A stretch of DNA of 64,000 nucleotides from Mesorhizobium sp. CA14 (GTDB lineage Bacteria; Pseudomonadota; Alphaproteobacteria; Rhizobiales; Rhizobiaceae). The stretch lies in assembly GCF_020165195.1 (NCBI RefSeq), contig NZ_JAIUHR010000012.1:84886-148885 (forward strand), given 5' to 3'. The notes beneath the pieces were generated by a model. It was not told the origin of the DNA, did not search any database, and saw only the letters and a program-made list of their open reading frames with translations. This document shows positions 33,540-43,307 of the stretch, piece after piece. Numbering within the stretch: position 1 is the stretch's first letter; the number at the start of each line of letters is the position of its first letter. The translations under genes were made by a program, and so were the position numbers.

Positions 33540-34397
33540 CTACTCGCATTGGCGGCGCGGGCCGCCGTCGAAGGGCTGGTAGGTGTTGTCCTGCGGATCG
33601 TAGGAGCGGTAGCGGCTGAAGCAATCGTCGACATGGGCGGCCGAGATCTGCCGGCCCTGTGCCCGCACGGCCCCAGCCTCGGGCGAGATCTCTTCCGGCG
33701 GGCCGCCATAGGTGGTGACGTAGCCGTCGCCCGACGGGGCGTAGCCTTCCATCTCCGCCTGGTCATCGCTCGTCTGGTCATCGGCCGCGGCGGTTTGCCG
33801 ATCATTCGCTACGGCTTGACCACCCTGGCCTTGGCGATCGTTCGAGCCGGTCGAGGCGGTGCGGTCGCCCATCGGGTCGTAATAGGGTGAGATGCAGGGG
33901 CGCAGTTCGCCGCTGTAGGAGCGGTAGCTGTTTTCCGCCGGACGGTAGCTGCGATAGCGGGCGGCGCACCATTGCAGATGGGCCACGGGCAATTGCTGTT
34001 GATGCGCCTGCTGATCGGCCGCGGTCGGCTGCTGGGCCGAGCCGGCGTCGGGCGTGGGCTGGCCTTGGCCAGAAACATCGGGCAATGGCTGTAGTCGCGA
34101 CGCTGCTGGTGGCGCCGGCGCGACCACCGCCGCGGTCTGCCTGCCGCTATCGGCCTTGGCCGGTTCGCCGGCTTTGGCAGATGCCACCGCCGCCTGCTGG
34201 GCGGGAATGCGTTCAAGGTTCTGCTTCTCCGGATCGACCGGCTGAGCGTCCTTCGTCCAGAGTTCGGAAACGCCGATCGTCGGGGTCGCTTGGCGCACCG
34301 GCTTGGCGGCGAGCAGCCAGGTGGCGAAGGCGAGTCCGCTGGCGAACACCGCGAGGGTCAGCACGAAGCCGCCGACGATTCCCAACAAAGCCTTCAT
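33540..34397 (-). CDS. BA14K-family protein with two BA14K units
   Basis: A 285-residue protein with an N-terminal membrane helix (VGGFVLTLAVFASGLAFATW) and a Pro/Gln-rich linker. Two BA14K motifs follow: HLQWCAARYRSYRPAENSYR with RPC, and HVDDCFSRYRSYDPQDNTYQ with RQC. A single motif is usual. BA14K of Brucella is an immunoreactive, lectin-like envelope protein. AAAGGAGTTTGGC supports the ATG at 34397. The stop lies five bases from that of the convergent oxidase. Confidence 0.88.
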   Translation of the reverse strand: MKALLGIVGGFVLTLAVFASGLAFATWLLAAKPVRQATPTIGVSELWTKDAQPVDPEKQNLERIPAQQAAVASAKAGEPAKADSGRQTAAVVAPAPPAASRLQPLPDVSGQGQPTPDAGSAQQPTAADQQAHQQQLPVAHLQWCAARYRSYRPAENSYRSYSGELRPCISPYYDPMGDRTASTGSNDRQGQGGQAVANDRQTAAADDQTSDDQAEMEGYAPSGDGYVTTYGGPPEEISPEAGAVRAQGRQISAAHVDDCFSRYRSYDPQDNTYQPFDGGPRRQCE

Positions 34398-34496
34398 GCC
34401 AAACTCCTTTAGCCCCCGCTGATAGAATGCGAAGCGCGGAATCCGGTTCCCACAGCAAGAGGGCGATGTTGCGAACCGGCGGTAACAAAACGAAGG

Positions 34497-34529
34497 GCCC
34501 CGCGTGCTCCGGGGAGGAGCACGCGGGGC
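34497..34529 (-). terminator. Strong terminator hairpin
   Basis: GCCCCGCGTGCTCC at 34497-34510 pairs exactly with 34516-34529 around GGGGA. On the minus strand the tail reads CCTTCGTTTTG. It lies 219 nt after the KamA-type gene stop and upstream of the BA14K gene. The rest of the 34398-34747 gap shows no gene. Confidence 0.65.
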
Positions 34530-34747
34530 TTCGAGGATCGCTAGGTGAACCCAGCTGGGGACTAGGCAGCTAAGGACTTTACGATGATCCAAGCGGATCG
34601 ATGACAGTGTCGCTCCTTTGGCAGGACGCCGCATCGTGCAAACGGAGGAGTAAACGCAGGTCGTTCACATGGTGCAGGTCAGGCCCGGCAACCGGCAGAT
34701 TGCCCCCAACGAGACGGCGGGGCCGCGCTTGAGCGGCATGCGGGCGC

Positions 34748-35908
34748 TCAGCAGTCCGCCACCTCGTGGTAGCTCCTCGCCTTGCCGTCCTGGCCGCGAA
34801 TGCGCCAGGTCCCGTCCCCGCAGCCCTCGATGTGGCTCGCCGCCAGCGGCACCTTGCCGCCGCCCTCCGGCAGGTCGATGACGTAAGTCGGGTTGCAGAT
34901 GCCGGAGAGCCGCCGGCGCAGCTCGGCCACCAGCGCCTGGCCTTCGGCAATCGTGGTGCGGCGATGCGCCATGCCGCGCGCCAGGTCGCCGTGATGCAGG
35001 TAATAGGGTTTTACGCCCAACCGATACATCAGCTCACGGCAGAGTTCCTCCAGCACCTCTACCTTGTCGTTGACGCCTTTCAGCAGAACGCTCTGGTTGA
35101 GCAGCACGAAACCGGCCTGCCGCATCGCGCTGCAAGCCGCCTCGGCCGCCTGCGTGAGCTCGCGCGGGTGGTTGAAGTGAGTGACCACCGTCACCATCAG
35201 CCGGCCCTGCAGCGCCTCGATCATGCCGGATGTTACGCGCGGCGGCAGCGCCACCGGCACTCGGGTGTGGATGCGCAGAAGCCTGAGATGCGGGATCGCC
35301 TCCAGGCGAGCGCGGATTTCAGCCAACGTCTTGTCGGGCAGCGACAGCGGATCGCCGCCGGTCAGGATCACCTCGCGGATTTCAGGATGTCCGGCGATAT
35401 AGGCCAGCGCCGGCTCCAGCGCTTCGCGCGCATAGCCGCGGCCGATCGATGTCAGCGACTCTTTCCTGAAGCAGAAGCGGCAATAGACGGCGCATTGATA
35501 GGTCGGGAACAGAAGCACCCGGTCGGCATGGCGGTGCGTCAGCCGCGGCACCGGGCTGAAGGCATGGTCGCCGATCGGATCGTCGAGCTCGCCCTCGGTG
35601 GCGACGAGTTCCTGCGGCGACGGGATCACCTGGGCGCGGATCGGGTCGTCAGGGTCGTTCCAATCGATCAGGTCGAGATAGGGTTTGGGCACGCGCACCT
35701 TGTGCGCGGCGGCGGCTTCCTGCGCTGCTTCACGCTCGGCGGGCGAGAGTGGCAGGGATGCGAGGTCGCGGACGTGGCGCACGCCGGCGCGGATGTCGTC
35801 CTGCCAGGCGGCGTCGGGTGCGGCCAAAAGGACGTTCCGATCATCGGCCGATTTGCAGCTCGCCTCCACCGGTTCGCCGCCCGTCCTGGCGCGATCATTG
35901 AAGATCAT
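34748..35908 (-). CDS. KamA-type radical SAM lysine 2,3-aminomutase (possibly EpmB-like)
   Basis: A 386-residue radical SAM protein with the [4Fe-4S] motif Cys139-x3-Cys143-x2-Cys146 (QCAVYCRFCFRKES). The SAM/glycine motif ILTGGDPLSLPDKTL and the PLP-lysine region VKPYYLHHGDLARGMAH follow. It converts a lysine to beta-lysine, free or as a modification of elongation factor P. No epmA or efp is in the window, so the substrate stays open. AAGGAGTCTTCT supports the ATG at 35908. Confidence 0.9.
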   Translation of the reverse strand: MIFNDRARTGGEPVEASCKSADDRNVLLAAPDAAWQDDIRAGVRHVRDLASLPLSPAEREAAQEAAAAHKVRVPKPYLDLIDWNDPDDPIRAQVIPSPQELVATEGELDDPIGDHAFSPVPRLTHRHADRVLLFPTYQCAVYCRFCFRKESLTSIGRGYAREALEPALAYIAGHPEIREVILTGGDPLSLPDKTLAEIRARLEAIPHLRLLRIHTRVPVALPPRVTSGMIEALQGRLMVTVVTHFNHPRELTQAAEAACSAMRQAGFVLLNQSVLLKGVNDKVEVLEELCRELMYRLGVKPYYLHHGDLARGMAHRRTTIAEGQALVAELRRRLSGICNPTYVIDLPEGGGKVPLAASHIEGCGDGTWRIRGQDGKARSYHEVADC

Positions 35909-35991
35909 AGAAGACTCCTTGAACTCGAAGCGCCTGATACAGCATCCGTGCCAAGGCGCAAAAGCCTTCGAACTCCTCCATTGGGCTCGCG

Positions 35992-36108
35992 ATGGAAGCA
36001 TTCGCCTACCTGACGATTGGCATCACGCCAATTGCTGCCGTCATAGCGGGATCGACGGCCGGAATTGTGATCGCAGCCAAGTCGTTTTGGAGAGAAAATT
36101 CAAACTGA
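35992..36108 (+). CDS. Possible 38-residue single-span membrane protein
   Basis: A short frame, MEAFAYLTIGITPIAAVIAG then STAGIVIAAKSFWRENSN, would form one membrane helix with a basic C-terminal end. There is no good ribosome site. It lies in the gap before the two-helix membrane protein gene, with which it might be coupled. Confidence 0.3.
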   Translation: MEAFAYLTIGITPIAAVIAGSTAGIVIAAKSFWRENSN

Positions 36109-36181
36109 CCTGGCGTCAAAGCGAATGTATTGAATCAAAAATGGTATTAGTCTGCACAGCCGCGGGTTTCGGGGCGAACCA

Positions 36182-37120
36182 ATGGATTTCAAAGCGGGCC
36201 ATGGCTACCTCCTGATCGGCGGGCTCATCCTGGTCGGCGCCGGGCTGCTGATCCTCTCGCTGATCGTCAATCTGCATGTGGCGCACAGCGTTCGCGATGA
36301 CGTGCGCCACCGCGAAAAGCTGCTGGAATATTACCGCAACATCTTTTCGCAACTGGGCGTGATCCTCATCGGCATCGGCGTTTCGCTGTTCATCTTCTTC
36401 TTCCAGCAGAATTATCAGGACCAGCGCAAGCGCGAGACCGAGCTGCAGCTGGTCTTGGCCAAGCTCGCGGCGCGTGTTGCCCGCGGCGCCCCCGTCATCG
36501 AAACGCTCGGCGAGTTCGACGAGGTGCTGGACCAGGGCGGCGCCTATGTCAGCCCCGAACTCGGCGGAAACAGCGCCGCCATCAGCGCCAAGGGAGCCGA
36601 CCTCGCCAAGCAGGTCGAAAAGATCCAATTGATCGAGCGCGATGTCGATGTTCGCGACTTCGATATCCTGAACCTGTCGCGCGACCTCGAAAACACCTTC
36701 GTCGTCAACGAGCTCGATCCGGCACTGTGGTTCAACATCGTGCGCGACGAAAACGAGATCAAATACGCCATGACGCAGCTGAGCCTCGACTACAAGGACC
36801 TGCATGACGCGATCGGCGACGAGCCCGTCGGGGCGGCGGTCGCCAACCCGGACAAGGAAGCGAAGATCAAGCGCGAGGTGCTCGACATATTCTATGACGC
36901 CGATCTGCTGCGCCAGCGCAGCAGACGGTTTCTCGCCCGCGCCTGCTGGCTGTTCAGCAAGGGCAAGAGTTTCGTCGCGCTTCCACCAGCTGACGCGATC
37001 GAGGCCGACACTAAGTCGCAGCAGCTATGGATCGACCGTGCGAAACCGGTGCTGACGCAGACAAGGTCGGGTAGCGGCGACTGCTTCAAATTGCTCCACT
37101 ACAGAGGAATTTCCGAATAA
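36182..37120 (+). CDS. Two-helix membrane protein, unknown function
   Basis: A 312-residue protein with membrane helices at about 10-32 and 57-77. A long cytoplasmic part follows that begins with a charged coil (QQNYQDQRKRETELQLVLAK) and contains an acidic helical middle. I recognise no family. ATG 36182 lacks a strong ribosome site; GGCGAACC is upstream. Some phage-defence and signalling proteins share this layout of two helices and a large soluble part, but nothing here proves such a role. Confidence 0.7.
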   Translation: MDFKAGHGYLLIGGLILVGAGLLILSLIVNLHVAHSVRDDVRHREKLLEYYRNIFSQLGVILIGIGVSLFIFFFQQNYQDQRKRETELQLVLAKLAARVARGAPVIETLGEFDEVLDQGGAYVSPELGGNSAAISAKGADLAKQVEKIQLIERDVDVRDFDILNLSRDLENTFVVNELDPALWFNIVRDENEIKYAMTQLSLDYKDLHDAIGDEPVGAAVANPDKEAKIKREVLDIFYDADLLRQRSRRFLARACWLFSKGKSFVALPPADAIEADTKSQQLWIDRAKPVLTQTRSGSGDCFKLLHYRGISE

Positions 37121-37255
37121 TCCCAGAGGTGCAGCTCAGGTTCCTGAAGGAGGTTGCATCCAAGGACGCGAGATAGACCTTCGTGTTTTTCGACGTAAGG
37201 ACTGCGTGTAAGGGCGGCAAGGTGGCAGCACCCTGGGTTGGGTCGCACTTATTTG

Positions 37256-38809
37256 TTAGTCGCCCACGCGCGGCAGCGTGCCCAGATGATTGTCGTCGAG
37301 GAACCCGATGGTCACGGCCGATGCTTTGCCGTCCGGGCCGACGACAAAGCTCACGCCCACCGGCCTGTCCGGGGTCTCGGCGTCGGGATAGGTCAAGAAC
37401 AGGTCGCCGTCGTAATGCGTCAAGGGATAGGACCGTGCCCCCGCCGGCCCGACCTTGAGCACAAGACCGTCTCCCGCCCGCGATACGACCGCGTCGCCGA
37501 CGAATTCGTTGGCATAGTGGCCGGCATAGGCGTTGGCCGGTGCCGCCGGCCGAGCCGCTGACGGCGGCGCGGCAAATCTGGCCTTGGCCGCCTCGACCAC
37601 CGGACCGAACATGCCGGCGTAGATCGCATCCCACGCCTCGATCCAGTCCTTCTCGACCTTACCCTCAAATACGAGATCGGCAAAGCTGTCGGAAAGTCCT
37701 TCCGGCACGCCTGTCGGGAAGGCATTGGCAAGGATGACGATGCCGAGTTTGTCCTTCGGGAAGATCGTCACCAGGGTGCGCGCGCCGACGCTGAAGGCGC
37801 CCGCGTGGCCCCAGCTCAGGCCGTGCCGGCCGAATTCGATGTTCCAGCCGAGGCCGTAGAAGGATTCGCCACCGGAAACGGGGTTCTTGCCGCGCGTCAT
37901 CAGCGGTACATGCGTCTGGTCCAAGGCATCGGCGGCGATCAACGTCTTGCCGGCATAGACGCCGTCGTCCAGCAGCAGGCGCACCCATTGCGCGAGATCG
38001 CGCGCGGTGGAGCTGACGCCGCCGGCAGGCGCCTGCGCGTCCGGATCGCGCTTGATCTTGGCGGCCCAGGCGCCATCCACCTTGACGTGAAGCGCGGCAC
38101 GGTTTGCGTGCTTGATGAAGTCGGCATTCAGGGAACTGGTCGAAGCCATGCCTAGCGGACGATAGAGCTTTTCATCGGCGACCTCCTCCCAGGACTTTCC
38201 CGTCTGCCTGGCGGCCGCGACTGCGCCCTCGGTCAGCCCGAAATTGCTATAGGAGTAGCCGGCGCGAAAGCTCGACAATGGCGGCACGAAGCGCAAGCGG
38301 TGAAGGATCGTGGCGCGATCGTAGCCTATGTCCTCGAGATCGTCTCCGGCGGTGCCTGGGAGCCCGCTGCGATGCGAAAACAAGTCGCGGATGGTGAGCT
38401 CGCTCGTCGGATAAGGATCGGCGAGCCGGAAGCCCGGATCGAGGTCGGCGATCTTGGAATTCCAGGACACGACGCCGTCGCTGACGAGCGCCGCCACGAC
38501 CGTGGCGGAAACCGGCTTGGAAAGCGAGGCGATCTGGAACACGGTATCGGCATCGACGGTCTCGGGCTTGCCGGCCTCGCGATGGCCGAACCCCTTGAGG
38601 AAGACCACTTCGTCATTGTGCACGACCGCGATGGCGAGACCGGGCACCGCGCCATCGGCGACAGCGCCTTGCGCCAGTGCCTCGAGCTTCGGCAGGGCGA
38701 CGGTGATCTGTTCGGGCGTGATGGGGTCGGCCGATGCCGCGTTGGACCAAAGCGCCATTGCGATAAAGGCCGCGATCGTCAAATGGCAGAGGTTCCGACC
38801 AAGCCGCAT
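37256..38809 (-). CDS. Exported serine hydrolase, beta-lactamase/PBP class C family
   Basis: A 517-residue protein with a signal peptide ending ASADP (about residue 28). The class C catalytic set is Ser-x-x-Lys in QIASLSKPVSATV, the Tyr motif in RAGYSYSNFGLTEG and HxG in LSWGHAGAFSVG. A C-terminal lipocalin-like extension (AGHYANEFVGDAVV and onwards) is typical of esterase/peptidase members. It is more likely an esterase or D-alanyl peptidase than a lactamase. GGGAGGGAAG supports the ATG at 38809. Confidence 0.88.
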   Translation of the reverse strand: MRLGRNLCHLTIAAFIAMALWSNAASADPITPEQITVALPKLEALAQGAVADGAVPGLAIAVVHNDEVVFLKGFGHREAGKPETVDADTVFQIASLSKPVSATVVAALVSDGVVSWNSKIADLDPGFRLADPYPTSELTIRDLFSHRSGLPGTAGDDLEDIGYDRATILHRLRFVPPLSSFRAGYSYSNFGLTEGAVAAARQTGKSWEEVADEKLYRPLGMASTSSLNADFIKHANRAALHVKVDGAWAAKIKRDPDAQAPAGGVSSTARDLAQWVRLLLDDGVYAGKTLIAADALDQTHVPLMTRGKNPVSGGESFYGLGWNIEFGRHGLSWGHAGAFSVGARTLVTIFPKDKLGIVILANAFPTGVPEGLSDSFADLVFEGKVEKDWIEAWDAIYAGMFGPVVEAAKARFAAPPSAARPAAPANAYAGHYANEFVGDAVVSRAGDGLVLKVGPAGARSYPLTHYDGDLFLTYPDAETPDRPVGVSFVVGPDGKASAVTIGFLDDNHLGTLPRVGD

Positions 38810-38898
38810 CAAGCGCTTCCCTCCCTTCCCTGCATTCATCCTACGATTGTACAGGTCGGCGCTGTCGCGGCCAAGCCTTCGCCCGGAGGCAGGTCGCC

Positions 38899-38976
38899 TC
38901 ACCTCTCCAACTTCCTGATCGCCTCGGCGGTTACCGGCGTGAAGAAGTTGATGAGGTTGCCATCGGGATCGGCAGC
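38899..38976 (-). pseudogene. C-terminal remnant of a VOC/glyoxalase-family gene
   Basis: On the minus strand the frame reads AADPDGNLINFFTPVTAEAI then RKLER and a stop. This is the standard end of glyoxalase/bleomycin-resistance (VOC) proteins. Immediately upstream is an in-frame TGA, and no other part of the gene is found. The remainder of the 38810-39201 gap has no gene. Confidence 0.65.
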
Positions 38977-39201
38977 TCAGACGCCGTTTCAGGAACGGAT
39001 GCCAACTTGCCGGTTGGAAAGGACTTTGAACGACAAAGCTCGCGTTCCGTCGCGCCCCCTCTGTCCGGCGGGTCTGAGGGCCGCCGTGGAGCGCGACCTC
39101 GGTCGCTCGACTTTCGCCGCAATCGACCAGCGCCCTCTTTTCAGGCAATCTCCTCCGGCGGCGATCATGGGAAGATGATCCGCCGCCGAGGGAGGATTGC
39201 C

Positions 39202-40861
39202 ATGACCGAGACGCAGGCGCTGCCGCGCTATGAGGATGCCGTTGCGCAATTCCGCATCGAGGACGAGATCGCGCGCCTCCACGGCGATCCGGCGACCGGC
39301 ATCAACGCCTATGTCGAATGCTGCGGCCGCTATACCGGCGAAAACCGGCTGGCGCTGCGCGCGATCTCGGCTGCCGGTGAATTGCGCGAATATTCCTTCG
39401 ACGATCTGGCCGAGATGGCGGGCCGCGTCGGCACCCTGCTCAAAAGTCTCGGCGTGCGCCCCGGGCGACGTCGTGGCCGGCATGCTGCCGCGCATTCCCG
39501 ATCTGGTGGCGCTGATCCTCGGCACATGGCGGGTCGGCGCGGTCTACCAGCCTTTGTTCACCGCCTTCGGACCGAAGGCTATCGAGCATCGCCTCAGTTA
39601 CAGCAAGGCGAAGCTTGTGGTGACCAACACCGCAAACCGCGCCAAGCTCGACGAGGTGGAAAACCACCCGCACGTCGCCACAATTCCTGGGCCCGGCGAT
39701 GCCCCTGCCGCAGGCGACATCGATTTCCGCGCGGCGCTGGAGGTCGCCTCCCCCGACTGCGCGCCGGTGATGCGCAAGGGCTCGGACCTGTTCATGATGA
39801 TGTCGACCTCGGGCACGACAGGACATCCGAAGGGCGTGCCGGTGCCGCTCAGCGCGCTGCTTGCCTTCGGCGCCTATATGCGCGACGCGGTCGGGCTGCG
39901 ACCCGACGATATCTTCTGGAACATCGCCGATCCCGGCTGGGCCTATGGACTCTACTACGCCATCACCGGGCCCTTGCAGCTCGGCATCGCCACCACCTTC
40001 TACGAAGGCGCCTTCAACGCCAAATCGACCTACGACATCATCGAGCGTCTGGGCGTCACCAGCCTTGCCGGCTCGCCGACGGCCTATCGCCTGCTGATGG
40101 CGGAAGGGCCGGAGGCGGCCGCCCGCGTCAAGGGCAGGCTGCGCGTGGTGAGCAGCGCCGGCGAGCCGCTCAACCCGGAAGTGATCCGCTGGTTCGACGC
40201 TAACCTCGCCCCCCCGATCCACGACCATTACGGCCAGACCGAGAACGGCATGATGGTCAACAATCATCATGGGCTGGCGCATATCGTGCGCGCGGGCTCC
40301 GCCGGATTTGCCATGCCGGGCTACCGCATGGCGGTGCTGGATGACGAAGGAAATGAGCTCGGCCCCAACCAGCCCGGCGTGCTCGCGGTCGATATCGCAA
40401 ATTCACCGCTGCGCTGGTTCGACGGCTATCATGGGGCGGAAACGCCGGCGATCGCAGGCGGCTATTACCACACCGGCGACACCGTGGAATACGAGCCGGA
40501 CGGCTCGGTCTCCTTCATCGGCCGGGCCGACGACGTCATCACCTCATCCGGCTACCGCATCGGGCCGTTCGATGTCGAAAGCGCGCTGATCGAGCATCCG
40601 GCGGTCACCGAGGCGGCGGCGGTCGGCGTGCCCGATCCGCAGCGCACCGAGATCGTCAAGGCCTTCGTGGTGCTGGCGCCCGCCTTCCAGGGCGGCGAAG
40701 CACTGGCGGAGGAACTTGCCCGGCATGTGAAGCAGCGGCTTTCGGCGCACTCCTATCCGCGCGAGGTCGAGTTCGTGAGCGAGCTGCCGAAGACGCCGAG
40801 CGGCAAGATCCAGCGCTTCTTGCTGAGGAAGGCGGAGGTCGAGAAGCGCAAGGCGGAATAA
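39202..40861 (+). CDS. AMP-binding acyl-CoA synthetase, frameshifted
   Basis: The reading frame starts at ATG 39202 (GGAGGATTGCC upstream) and breaks near 39459-39465, then continues in the next frame to 40861. Joined, it gives about 552 residues. Motifs are MMSTSGTTGHPKGVPVP (AMP loop), DHYGQTENGM, YYHTGDTVEY, GRADDVITSSGYRIGP and the catalytic Lys in TPSGKIQRFLLRK. It is an acetyl- or medium-chain acyl-CoA ligase-like enzyme. Removing one base from the run CCCCGGG restores LGVRPGDVVAGMLPRIPDLV. Either a sequence error or a young pseudogene. Confidence 0.88.
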
Positions 40862-40953
40862 AGATTGCTTCCGCCCCAATTTCCGCCACGCAAAAGCCGC
40901 CAAGTCGGGCGATGGCTCGCAAGGGCTCTTGATCGCTAATTTGGGGTTGCAGC

Positions 40954-41847
40954 ATGCGGTTGGTTTTAACGCTTCTCATCGCGCTGGCGGGCAGCACGGC
41001 ACTCGCTGCCTCGCCGGAGGACGATTACATCGCGGCGCGCGACAAGGCGATTGCCGACATAGCGGCGCAGGCAAACGCCAACACCGCCATCGAAACCATC
41101 GATGCGCAGAACGAGAAGGCGCTGGCCGATCTGCAGCAGCGTCTCGCCGCCATTCTCGGCCCGCTTTCGGTGAAGGGTTTCCCGACGACGGGCACCATCA
41201 ACATTCAAAGCCTCAACGCTTCCGATATCGGCTACGGCATGCTGGATGGGTTGCGATATGCCCAAAGCGAAGACGGTCCGAGCATCGTCGCCTCGACGCG
41301 AGGGCTAACGGAGCGCTGGCTGAAGTCCAAATCGAGCGAGGCGGAAGCGGATTTCAAGCTGCCCACCGACATCGGCGCGGCATTGAAGCTCGATACTTTC
41401 TACACCCAGGCCATCGGCAGCGACGCAGCATTCTCCGGCACGCTCGACTTTCCGCTGAAGAAGCCCGACGGCGCCGACATGGCGATCGCGCGGCTCGGCG
41501 GCTGGACGCAGGATGTCGGTCCGATCTACGACCAGCATGTCGTGGTGACGGTCGTCAAAGGCGACCGCGTGCTGATCGCCGAGGCGCCGGCCTCGCCCGC
41601 CGTGCCGAAGATTGCGGCCTGCGATTCAATCTGGGCAGCCGCCGACGCCGCCGCGCAGAAAGCCCAGCAGGCCGATCAAGGCTCGGATCAGGACGACGCG
41701 CAGGCTTCCGATCCCGCCAACGCCGCCTGGGAAAAAGGCGACGCCGACTACCGCGCCTGCATGGCCCAGCGCCTGCCTGGCGACCCGTCCTTCCCGGCGC
41801 TGCTCAAGCAGGCGCAGGATCTCGCCGACGGCATGGCGGGCAAGTAG
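40954..41847 (+). CDS. Secreted protein of unknown function
   Basis: A 297-residue protein with the signal peptide MRLVLTLLIALAGSTALAAS. A helical N-terminal segment (ARDKAIADIAAQANANTAIE) follows, then a beta-rich middle, an acidic Gln/Asp linker (QQADQGSDQDDAQASD) and a Cys pair (AACDSIW, YRACMAQ). No family recognised. It is convergent with the coiled-coil gene. Confidence 0.75.
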   Translation: MRLVLTLLIALAGSTALAASPEDDYIAARDKAIADIAAQANANTAIETIDAQNEKALADLQQRLAAILGPLSVKGFPTTGTINIQSLNASDIGYGMLDGLRYAQSEDGPSIVASTRGLTERWLKSKSSEAEADFKLPTDIGAALKLDTFYTQAIGSDAAFSGTLDFPLKKPDGADMAIARLGGWTQDVGPIYDQHVVVTVVKGDRVLIAEAPASPAVPKIAACDSIWAAADAAAQKAQQADQGSDQDDAQASDPANAAWEKGDADYRACMAQRLPGDPSFPALLKQAQDLADGMAGK

Positions 41848-41882
41848 CCCGCCCATTCCAGAAAACTACGCGGCAGTTTTTG

Positions 41883-43307
41883 TCAGCCCGCGTTCGCCCG
41901 CATATTGCGGCGAGAAACGCGCCGCGCGACGGGGCGCGCCGCTTCCGCGATGATCCCGTTGGTTTGAGGCGCGGCATCCTTGCGCGACCTTGCGTCGGTC
42001 ACCCGATGCAGGCGCTCGTAAGGCAGCAATTCCCGGATGCGGGCGTTGAGCGCTTCGACTTCGGCGCGCAAATCCTCGCATTCCTGCTTCTGGATATCGA
42101 GCTGGATCTGCTCGGACGCCTGCTGCAGCGAAAGCCGTGAGAGATTGGTGCTGACCTCGGACAGGTTCTTCTTGTCGGCTTCGCTCTCGTCCTTGAGAAC
42201 GGCGAGCCTTTTCTCCGCAATCTGGCGTTCGGTGACGGCATCGTTCAATTGCGCCTTGAGGCTGGCGATCTCCGCCGTGGCTTCGCCATTGTCGGCCGAG
42301 ACCTTATCCAGACGCGACTGCAGTTCCTGGATCTCGGCGCGCAAACCGCGCATTTCCGCCTGGCTGCGCGCTAATTCGGCGGTGCCGTCGCTTTCGGCGA
42401 TCCGCGCCGCCTCGACGGTTTCGGCAAGCTTGGCCTGCGTCGCCTCCAGGGCTTTCTGCAGCCGGGTCTCTTCCTTTTCGTGGTTGCCGAGCTGGGCCAT
42501 CAACTCGGCAATATGAGCAGTTTCGCTGGCGTGGGTCGCCGCGAACTCATCGAATTTGTGCCTGGCCTCCGCTTCGCGCTTTTGCGCCTGCTCCAGATCG
42601 ACCGAAAGGCCGACCTGCTTTTCGCGCAACAGCTTGTTCTCGGCGCCGCGCCTGTCGACTTCGACGGTCTTGGCGGTCAAGGCTTTGACGATCTCGCCGA
42701 ACTCCGTCTCGCGCCTGGCGGCCTCATTGCCCATCTCCACCAGTTCCAGGCGCACGGCCGCAAGCGCCGAGCGCAGCTGCTCGCGGTCCTGGACGAGGCT
42801 CGCCTCGCGCTGCTGCCAGGCCTCGGCCGCGCCGTCACGTTCGCGCTGCTTGCGGGCGGCATCGAGCAATTGTTCGGAGAGCGCCTTGCGCTCGGTGGTG
42901 AGAGCGAGGTTTGCCAGCTCCAGCTCGTTGGAGCGCAACACGTCGCGATGGAAGACGTTGAGGACCTCACGCGTCATATGATGCGCGGTGGCGATCTCCG
43001 CCAGCTTCGCCTCGATCTCCTGCAGATGCCCCTGCCCGTCGCGGAAAAGCCCGGCCACAGCCTCAAGCGCGGCGAGCCGTGTCTGGGTATGCGGCGTCAG
43101 CCGCGACGGAGCTGCGTCGGGCTGCTCTTCGGGCGGCGGATTTTCGTCGCTTGCCACCAGTTCCTGGCCGGCAACGGCATCGTCTTCCGACGGCGGCCGT
43201 TCATCATCTTTAAGAACGTCCTCGAATGCTTCCGCCAGATCCGATTGGAGTTCCTGAAATTCCTTGTCGACGTCCTCGGCCCGCTTAATCAGAGACTTGA
43301 AATTCAT
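41883..43307 (-). CDS. Long coiled-coil protein
   Basis: About 474 residues. After an acidic N-terminal part (residues 1-70), heptad-rich coiled coil runs from about 75 to 430 (TTERKALSEQLLDAARKQRE, EIQELQSRLDKVSADNGEAT). A basic tail follows (RPVARRVSRRNMRANAG). ATG 43307 or GTG 43310 is the start. It is probably a cytoplasmic scaffold or a polarity/cell-envelope factor. I do not recognise a named family. Confidence 0.8.
   Translation of the reverse strand: MNFKSLIKRAEDVDKEFQELQSDLAEAFEDVLKDDERPPSEDDAVAGQELVASDENPPPEEQPDAAPSRLTPHTQTRLAALEAVAGLFRDGQGHLQEIEAKLAEIATAHHMTREVLNVFHRDVLRSNELELANLALTTERKALSEQLLDAARKQRERDGAAEAWQQREASLVQDREQLRSALAAVRLELVEMGNEAARRETEFGEIVKALTAKTVEVDRRGAENKLLREKQVGLSVDLEQAQKREAEARHKFDEFAATHASETAHIAELMAQLGNHEKEETRLQKALEATQAKLAETVEAARIAESDGTAELARSQAEMRGLRAEIQELQSRLDKVSADNGEATAEIASLKAQLNDAVTERQIAEKRLAVLKDESEADKKNLSEVSTNLSRLSLQQASEQIQLDIQKQECEDLRAEVEALNARIRELLPYERLHRVTDARSRKDAAPQTNGIIAEAARPVARRVSRRNMRANAG

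Noticed and set aside
34766..36013. 415-codon plus-strand frame opposite the KamA-type gene
   Set aside because: The minus strand has a complete radical SAM motif and ribosome site.
40929..42140. 403-codon plus-strand frame across the secreted protein and the coiled-coil gene
   Set aside because: It shifts relative to a frame with a real signal peptide and overlaps a gene on the other strand.
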